Positions 58,389 to 64,000 of a stretch of 64,000 bases of DNA are shown here, one piece after another. A model generated the notes under the pieces. That model had not been told where the DNA came from, made no database searches, and saw nothing but the letters and a program-made list of their open reading frames with translations. The stretch covers positions 310,001 through 374,000 of the forward strand of contig NZ_JACGXL010000001.1 of assembly GCF_014138265.1 (NCBI RefSeq), given 5' to 3'. A program made the position numbers and the translations under genes. How positions within the stretch are numbered: position 1 is the first letter of the stretch; the number at the start of each line of letters is the position of its first letter. The stretch comes from Dokdonella fugitiva. Lineage in GTDB: Bacteria > Pseudomonadota > Gammaproteobacteria > Xanthomonadales > Rhodanobacteraceae.

Positions 58389-61300
58389 ATGGCCGATCAA
58401 TCCATCACCCTGCGACTGCGCGCCGACGGCTCCGAGCTGTCGGCCGCAGCGTCCAAGGCATCGAGCGACATCAAGTCCATCGGAGCGGCGGCGGAGAGCG
58501 CGTCGCGGCAGGCGGACCAGCTCGGCGAATCCGAGGAACAGGCGGCGGCCCGCATCCGCGACGTCGTGCGCGCATCGGGCGAAGCCAAGTCCGCGCTCGG
58601 AGGCGTGGCCGAGTCGCAGCGGTCGGTTGCAGAGCGCGGGCGAGAGGCTGCGCAGGCCGCGACGCAGCAGGCGAGCGCCTACGACAGCATCGCGACGACG
58701 CAGGCGCAGATGCGCGCGCAAGTGGACGCGCTGAACGCTGCCGAGGAACGCCAGGCGCGCGCCGCGAAGGCCGCCGGCGCCGCGGCGAAGGGCGAGGCGG
58801 GCGACCTGACCGACCTGCTCGGGCGCATCGACCCGGTCGTGAAGAAGCTCGGCGAGCTGGACGTGCTCGAGTCGCGACTGCGTGCCGCGCGCAAGGCCGG
58901 CAAGATCGGCGGCGAGGACTACGACACCTATCTCGCGAAGCTCGAACGCACGCGCAAGTCGCTTTCTGACGTCGAGGGTGGCGTTCACAAGTTCTCGCTC
59001 GCCAACGCGGGCGCGGTGCGCGAACTCGGGGTGCTCGCCGGCGAAATGTCGCGCGGCGACTTCGATCGCTTCGGCTCGTCGCTGCTCGTGCTCGCGAACC
59101 GCACGAACTCGTTGCCGGCGCTGTTCACGGGCGTCGGCGCAGCGATCGGCGGCGTGCTCGTCGTGGTCGGTCTGCTCGGCGCGGCCTACCTCAAGGGCGC
59201 CGAGGAGAGCGCGGCGCTGAATCGCGCGCTGACCTCGACCGGGAACATCGCCGGCACGACCGCCGGGCAGGTCGAGGTGATGGCGCAGCGGATCGGCGCA
59301 ATCGACGGCCGCGCAGGCGAAGCGCGCGCCGCGCTGACGCAACTCATCGCGACCGGCAAGATCACCGGCGACTCGCTGGAGAACGCGGCGCGCGCCGCGA
59401 AGGCGTTCGCTGACGTGACCGGCGGCGAACTCGCCGAGGGCGTGAAGGAGATCGCGAAGCTCGCCGATGACCCGTCGAAGGGCGTGCTTGAGCTGAACGA
59501 GAAGTTCCATTTCCTGACCGCGACGGTGTTCGAGCACATCCACGCTCTGCAGCAGCAGGGCGACCAGGAGGGCGCGACCGCAGCGGCGATGAAGGCGGCA
59601 GCCGACGCGCTGGAGGATCGCCGCGCGACGATCGTCGAGAACGCGGGCTACATCGAACGCGCATGGACGTCGGCGAAGAACGCGGTGTCGGGGTTCGTCG
59701 ACTCGCTGGCGTCCATCGGCCGCGACTCGACCGTCGACGAGCAGATCGCCGGGATCAAGAACGAACTGCAGGGTATCGACGAGCTGCGGGCGAAGTACGC
59801 GAAGGGCGGTTTCCTCGCGTCCATCGGCTCCGCGCTCGGTGCTACCGATCGCCTCGACACGCGGTCGGAGGGCTTGATCGCGCAGCTAAAGGCACTGGAG
59901 GACACGAAGTCGGCGACGGACGCGCTCGCGAAGTCGCAGGCCGATCAGCAGAAGGTGCAGGACGCCGGTGCGCGTGCGTATGCCGACCAGGCGAAGGCGC
60001 TGACCGACAACGCATCGAAGCAGGAGAAGCTCGCCGCGGCCGTCGCGCAGGTGCACGCGCAGTTCGAGAAGATCCGCGCGTCGGGCGTGACCGAGATCAA
60101 CGGCCTTAGTCTCGTCGACGCGGAGCAAAAGCGAATTGAGCAACTGAATCAGCAGTATCGCGAGCACACGGTGGCGGCTACTACTCGCGCCAGCCTTATG
60201 CAGCGGATTTCGGAGCTGCAGGAAAAGCTCGCTACGATCGACGACAGCGCATCGAATTCGCTCGACGCGCTCACGAAGGAGACGAATCGTTATAACGCTG
60301 AACTGCGCTCAATCGGATCTACCGAAGCGCAGCTTGTGTTGGATATGCAAAAGGCAAAGCTCGGCCTCGAAGCCGAGGCTTCTGCGCACGCCGACGCAAA
60401 CGCCGCGCGCGAGCGCGCCGCGCAGACGCACCAGGCGAACGCCGATGCGATCAAGCGCGAGCAGGCGGCCATCGTCTCCAAACTAGCGAGCGATGCGCGA
60501 TACGAGCAGTCGTTGCTGCGCATGACCGATCGCGAGCGCGCGGTCGCCGAGGCGCAGCGCCACGCAACGGAGTATTACAAGCAGAATGAGGCGGCCTTCA
60601 AGGCGCAGGGCGTCACGCTCGAACAGCTCACGGCCCAACAGGCGAAGGCCGCCGGGGTTACGTTCGACCTTGCCGAGCAGGCGGCGAACCTCAATCAGGT
60701 GCTTTCGCAGTTCGGAGAAGTGGACCCGTTTACAAAACTGGTCGAATCCATCAAGCAGGTCGGCGAAGAGCTGACGACCGCGACAGACCCGAAGCGCGTC
60801 GAGGCCTTGCAGCGCGCGCTCGGCAACATGCGGCAGTCGATGGTTGTCGGCGTCGTGCAGACCTCGCAGGAGGCGTTGCGCGGCATCCAGTCGTTGACGG
60901 AAGAGGGCTCGCGCTCGTTCCAAGCGCTGCAGATCGCGATCGACGCGCTCACCGTCGTGCAGGGCATCGCCGCCATCGTAAACCAGGGCATGGGCGACCC
61001 GTACACGGCAATCCCGCGCATGATCGCGATGGCCGCGATGATCGCCAAGCTCGGCGTCAACATCAAAGGATTCACGGGCGGCGGCAGTAATCCGGCGCAC
61101 TCCGCGGAATACCGGCAGGCTTTGCAGGGCACCGGCTCCGTGCTCGGGGATGAGAAGGCGAAGTCGGAATCGATCGCGAAGGCGACCGAGATCACGGCGA
61201 ACGCGACCGAGCAGCTCGTGGGCATCAACCGCGGCATGCTCGATGCGCTGCGCTCGCTGCAGCGCGCACTCGGCGCGGCCGGCAACCAGCTCGCGCGTGG

Positions 61301-63500
61301 CGCGGCGAACGCCGAGTTCCCGGGTCTGCAGGACAGCACGCGCGGCCTGCTTGGCCTTGACCCGCTCGGCAGCGCGCTCACCAGCGATCCGATCGGCGGC
61401 GCCATCGGCAGCTTCCTCTGGGGCGGCTCGCAGAAGGTCATCGATCAGGGCATTCAGATCGCAGGCGGGCGCCTGACCGACATGCTGAACAGCATCGTCG
61501 TCGGCGCCTACCAGACGGTCAAGACCGACGGCGGCCTGTTCGGAAGCGACAGCACGAAGGATCAGTTCGGCGCGGTGTCCGCCGACTTCTCACGCCAGTT
61601 CCAGCTCGTGATCGGCAGCATCGTCGACACGGTGCGCGAGGGCGCCAAGGCGCTGGGCGTGCTGCCGGCGGACGTCGAGGCGGCCATCGCGGCGTACAAC
61701 GTGGAGGCCACGAAGATCAGCCTCGAAGGGCTCTCTGCCGAGGATCAGCAGAAAGCGCTGGAGGCCGTGTTCTCGAAGATCTTCGACGGCCTCGCCGGCG
61801 CGGTCGTGCCGTTCATCGATCAGTTCCAGAAGGTCGGCGAGGGCTTGGGCGAAACGCTCGTGCGCGTCGCGACCGAAGTGCAGGTGACGCAGGAGGCGTT
61901 CAAGCAGCTCGGCATCGCAGTTGCCGAGACGGACCCGGAGAAGTTCGCGCAGATCGCCGACGGGCTCGTCGAGGCGACGGGCGGCATCGACGCGTTCATC
62001 AGTGGCCTCAACAGCTTTGTGTCGAAGTTCTCGTCCGACGCGCACCAGTTGGACGTCAACTCGCAGGCGCTGGTGTCGGCGTTCGGACAAGCCAACCTCA
62101 CGCTGCCGCAGACGCGCGAAGGCATGCTGGCGCTCATGCAGTCGCTCGACGCGACGACCGAGCAGGGCCGCGAGCAAATCGCGACTCTGTTGCGTCTGTC
62201 CGACGTGGCCGACCAGTATTACAGCCAGCTCGATGCGTTCTCCAAGCAGCTCGGGCTATCGCAAAGCGGCGAACTCAAGCGGCAGTTGACGTCAATCCAT
62301 GATTCCGCGGTGGCGCTCTCGCAGGCGCTGCAGCGCGCTGGCGCGTCCTCGGACCAGTTGCAGCGCATCGCGACCGCTGCGTTCGATCGCATGCGGGAGG
62401 CGATCGAGGCCGTGCGCTCGGCGGCTCAGGAGAGCGCGTTCGAGTTGGGCCTGACCAATGCCGGCTCGCTGGATCAGGTCAATGCAGAGGTCGACCGGCT
62501 CAAGGGCATCGCCGACGCGGCGAAGGGCTCGATGCATGGCTTCGGCTCGGCGATCGAGGACGCGGCCAATCGCGCGCGCGACGCGATCAATCTATTGCTC
62601 GGCGACAAGAGCCCGCTGAACGACCAGCGCAAGCTCGAGGTCGCGCGGCAGGGACTCGTCGCCGGCACGGTGACGCAGGACCAGTTCTTGGAGATCGCGC
62701 GCCGGCTGTACGCGACGACTTCGCAGTTCACGCGCGAGTTCGAGTTTGCGCAGCGCTACCCAGGCGCAGGACAGGCGCGATCGCCTGGCGGCGGTGGCGG
62801 CGGCTCGCCGGGCCTGACGGGCGAGCAGCAGGCGCGTCTCACGGACCTGTTGAAGCAGCAGCAGGAACTGCAGGCGCAGTCCGACCTGGTGCGCTACCGC
62901 GAACTCGCGCAGCAGTATGCGCAGCTCGCTGACGTGGACAAAAAGTCCTTCATCGACGAGTTGAAGGGCGCCGGCATCGACCTCACGAAGTTCGCGCAGG
63001 GCCTCGGGCTGCAGGGCGAGGAAGCGCTCAAGGCCTATGGCGACAACCTCAAGGCGCAGATCGAGGCGCAGGGCAATGGCGCGGCATCCATCGTGGACGC
63101 CATCCGCGAACTCGGCGATCGCATCACCGGCGTCGACACGACTCCGGTAAACGCAGGGTCGCCGATCGACAATCCCGGAACGCACGCTGGCGGGCACGAC
63201 CTGCCGATCGCGCAAGATCCGCGCGGGCATGGCGGTCGCGGATTGCCGACCGTGGACGAGGGGAGCTCGCCGGCCGCCGCCAACGGCGCAGCCCTCGCGA
63301 CCAAGGCTGCGAAGGCATCGCAGGACAGCGCGGACGAACTCAAGGCGATGCGCGCGCTCCTGCAGGCGTTGGTCGAGGAAGCGCGCAAGGGATCGCCTGA
63401 CGTCGTCGCGGCCGTCGCCGGAACGACGGACGAGGTTCGGCAGCTCGGCAGCGCTGCCGGCGGCCGTGCGCTCGAACAGCGCATCAAGGAGCGCCGCTGA
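58389..63500 (+). CDS. Tape measure protein (1703 aa)
   Basis: The longest phage gene; its length would set tail length. The N-terminal part is coiled coil (SKASSDIKSIGAAAESASRQ), and hydrophobic segments follow (ALFTGVGAAIGGVLVVVGLL near residues 245-265; IDALTVVQGIAAIVNQGMGD and MIAMAAMIAKLGVNIKGFTG in the middle). Long helical repeats and a C-terminal GGGGGSPGLTGEQQARL linker complete it. Placement directly after the chaperones fits. Its stop overlaps the next ATG (TGATG). Confidence 0.88.
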   Translation: MADQSITLRLRADGSELSAAASKASSDIKSIGAAAESASRQADQLGESEEQAAARIRDVVRASGEAKSALGGVAESQRSVAERGREAAQAATQQASAYDSIATTQAQMRAQVDALNAAEERQARAAKAAGAAAKGEAGDLTDLLGRIDPVVKKLGELDVLESRLRAARKAGKIGGEDYDTYLAKLERTRKSLSDVEGGVHKFSLANAGAVRELGVLAGEMSRGDFDRFGSSLLVLANRTNSLPALFTGVGAAIGGVLVVVGLLGAAYLKGAEESAALNRALTSTGNIAGTTAGQVEVMAQRIGAIDGRAGEARAALTQLIATGKITGDSLENAARAAKAFADVTGGELAEGVKEIAKLADDPSKGVLELNEKFHFLTATVFEHIHALQQQGDQEGATAAAMKAAADALEDRRATIVENAGYIERAWTSAKNAVSGFVDSLASIGRDSTVDEQIAGIKNELQGIDELRAKYAKGGFLASIGSALGATDRLDTRSEGLIAQLKALEDTKSATDALAKSQADQQKVQDAGARAYADQAKALTDNASKQEKLAAAVAQVHAQFEKIRASGVTEINGLSLVDAEQKRIEQLNQQYREHTVAATTRASLMQRISELQEKLATIDDSASNSLDALTKETNRYNAELRSIGSTEAQLVLDMQKAKLGLEAEASAHADANAARERAAQTHQANADAIKREQAAIVSKLASDARYEQSLLRMTDRERAVAEAQRHATEYYKQNEAAFKAQGVTLEQLTAQQAKAAGVTFDLAEQAANLNQVLSQFGEVDPFTKLVESIKQVGEELTTATDPKRVEALQRALGNMRQSMVVGVVQTSQEALRGIQSLTEEGSRSFQALQIAIDALTVVQGIAAIVNQGMGDPYTAIPRMIAMAAMIAKLGVNIKGFTGGGSNPAHSAEYRQALQGTGSVLGDEKAKSESIAKATEITANATEQLVGINRGMLDALRSLQRALGAAGNQLARGAANAEFPGLQDSTRGLLGLDPLGSALTSDPIGGAIGSFLWGGSQKVIDQGIQIAGGRLTDMLNSIVVGAYQTVKTDGGLFGSDSTKDQFGAVSADFSRQFQLVIGSIVDTVREGAKALGVLPADVEAAIAAYNVEATKISLEGLSAEDQQKALEAVFSKIFDGLAGAVVPFIDQFQKVGEGLGETLVRVATEVQVTQEAFKQLGIAVAETDPEKFAQIADGLVEATGGIDAFISGLNSFVSKFSSDAHQLDVNSQALVSAFGQANLTLPQTREGMLALMQSLDATTEQGREQIATLLRLSDVADQYYSQLDAFSKQLGLSQSGELKRQLTSIHDSAVALSQALQRAGASSDQLQRIATAAFDRMREAIEAVRSAAQESAFELGLTNAGSLDQVNAEVDRLKGIADAAKGSMHGFGSAIEDAANRARDAINLLLGDKSPLNDQRKLEVARQGLVAGTVTQDQFLEIARRLYATTSQFTREFEFAQRYPGAGQARSPGGGGGGSPGLTGEQQARLTDLLKQQQELQAQSDLVRYRELAQQYAQLADVDKKSFIDELKGAGIDLTKFAQGLGLQGEEALKAYGDNLKAQIEAQGNGAASIVDAIRELGDRITGVDTTPVNAGSPIDNPGTHAGGHDLPIAQDPRGHGGRGLPTVDEGSSPAAANGAALATKAAKASQDSADELKAMRALLQALVEEARKGSPDVVAAVAGTTDEVRQLGSAAGGRALEQRIKERR

Positions 63501-64000
63501 TGGGCCGCGCCGTTCTCATCGCGACGATCACGACGAACCCGCAGAGCGCGGACGCGCTCACCCTGCGACCGTCGTTCCCGACGCAGCCGGTCGCAGGCGT
63601 CGCGGCGACGAACTGTGCGATCGTCGCGTCGGGCGGCACTGGCGGCTACGTCTATGCGCTCGTCAATCACCCGCCGGCGTGGATCACTGTCGACTCGACC
63701 ACGGGCGCGCTGACGTTCACGGCGCCGGACACGGGCAAGTACACGATCGATGCCGAAGTTCAGGACTCGTCGTCGACGGTGGCGTACCTGCAGTTCTCGA
63801 TCGAGGCGACGTCGCCGGTCGTGTTCACGGGTGGCACGCCGCCTATTGGCGAGATCGGCATCGCGTACGAGTTCGCGCTGACCGCCAGTGGCGCGACGGG
63901 GACGATGTCCTGGGCGCACAGCGCGGGCACGCTGCCGGCTGGCCTCAGCATCGCTGGCTCGGACGTCACCGGCACGCCGACGGCGCCGTACGGCATCAGC
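63500..64000 (+). CDS. Tail protein with tandem Ig-like domains, 3' truncated by the window
   Basis: The frame starts MGRAVLIATITTNPQSADAL and is open to the window end (167 codons). It shows a cadherin/Ig-like repeat (YALVNHPPAWITVDSTTGAL then TFTAPDTGKYTIDAEVQDSS) and a He_PIG-type repeat (GEIGIAYEFALTASGATGTM then LPAGLSIAGSDVTGTPTAP). Such domains decorate tail-tip or fibre proteins. The C-terminal function is out of view. Confidence 0.7.
   Translation, partial: MGRAVLIATITTNPQSADALTLRPSFPTQPVAGVAATNCAIVASGGTGGYVYALVNHPPAWITVDSTTGALTFTAPDTGKYTIDAEVQDSSSTVAYLQFSIEATSPVVFTGGTPPIGEIGIAYEFALTASGATGTMSWAHSAGTLPAGLSIAGSDVTGTPTAPYGIS

Larger units (their letters stand above)
19603..64000. mobile_element. 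Temperate tailed-phage prophage, left part (continues beyond the window)
   Basis: From the candidate attL rightward the gene order is that of a temperate tailed phage: integrase, excisionase-like gene, leftward early genes, CI/Cro/CII-like switch, primase, origin, RusA, lysis genes, terminase, portal, MuF-like protein, scaffold, P22-like coat, connectors, tail tube, chaperones, tape measure, and the start of a tail-tip-side protein. The order and the G/GT frameshift fit a siphovirus-like phage. Most genes look intact; one early gene has an apparent frameshift. The right end and second att site are not in view. Confidence 0.95.

Overview
The window is GC-rich gammaproteobacterial DNA whose gene content suggests the Xanthomonadales/Lysobacterales, perhaps a Dokdonella- or Luteimonas-like genus. 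The hints are a DUF3182 gene, a very large cyclic beta-1,2-glucan synthase, a bacterial topoisomerase IB and an exoprotein carrying an F-x-DGF-D/E element. The genus is inference. About 19.6 kb of chromosome is followed by the left ~44 kb of a prophage that runs off the right edge.

Chromosome (1-19602): the end of a secreted S8 (subtilisin-like) protease; small stress-type and EF-hand proteins; a topoisomerase IB convergent with the glucan synthase gene; and a leftward stress/envelope operon (SDR oxidoreductase, metallothionein-like protein, DUF3182 protein, alpha/beta hydrolase, cyclic glucan synthase). A MarR regulator is divergent from a CPBP membrane protease across a palindromic operator, and a frameshifted cupin relic sits between the SDR and MarR genes. 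No complete tRNA, rRNA or CRISPR was seen.

Prophage (about 19603-64000+): a candidate attL resembling the 3' end of a tRNA-Ser gene, then a P4-type integrase convergent with an AlpA-like excisionase. From 37.0 kb down to 20.9 kb runs a leftward, start/stop-overlapping early region of about 37 small genes. It includes a C5 DNA methyltransferase with an expanded target-recognition region, an SF2 helicase, and a recombination module (PD-(D/E)XK exonuclease, DUF669 protein, Sak4-like ATPase). The switch region (37.0-38.3 kb) has a CI-like repressor divergent from Cro-like and CII-like proteins. Rightward follow a primase/helicase, an iteron-rich candidate origin, RusA resolvase, a lysis cassette (TM protein, SAR endolysin, spanins), a PAPS-reductase-like gene, terminase, portal, MuF-like protein, scaffold, P22-type coat, connectors, tail tube, tail chaperones with a -1 frameshift, tape measure, and a truncated Ig-domain tail protein. 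This fits a lambdoid siphovirus-like temperate phage, although tail type is inferred.

Most notable: (1) one operator family, CTAC-N8-GTAG, at the early promoters, the Cro promoter and a late accessory promoter; (2) an intein with LAGLIDADG-type blocks in the large terminase; (3) a methyltransferase with seven P-x-x-T repeats; (4) a membrane/secreted fusion protein carrying a host-like FSDGFD element in the lysis region; (5) a solitary PAPS-reductase-like gene under its own operator-bearing promoter; (6) an antisense gene inside the head operon next to a degenerate operator.
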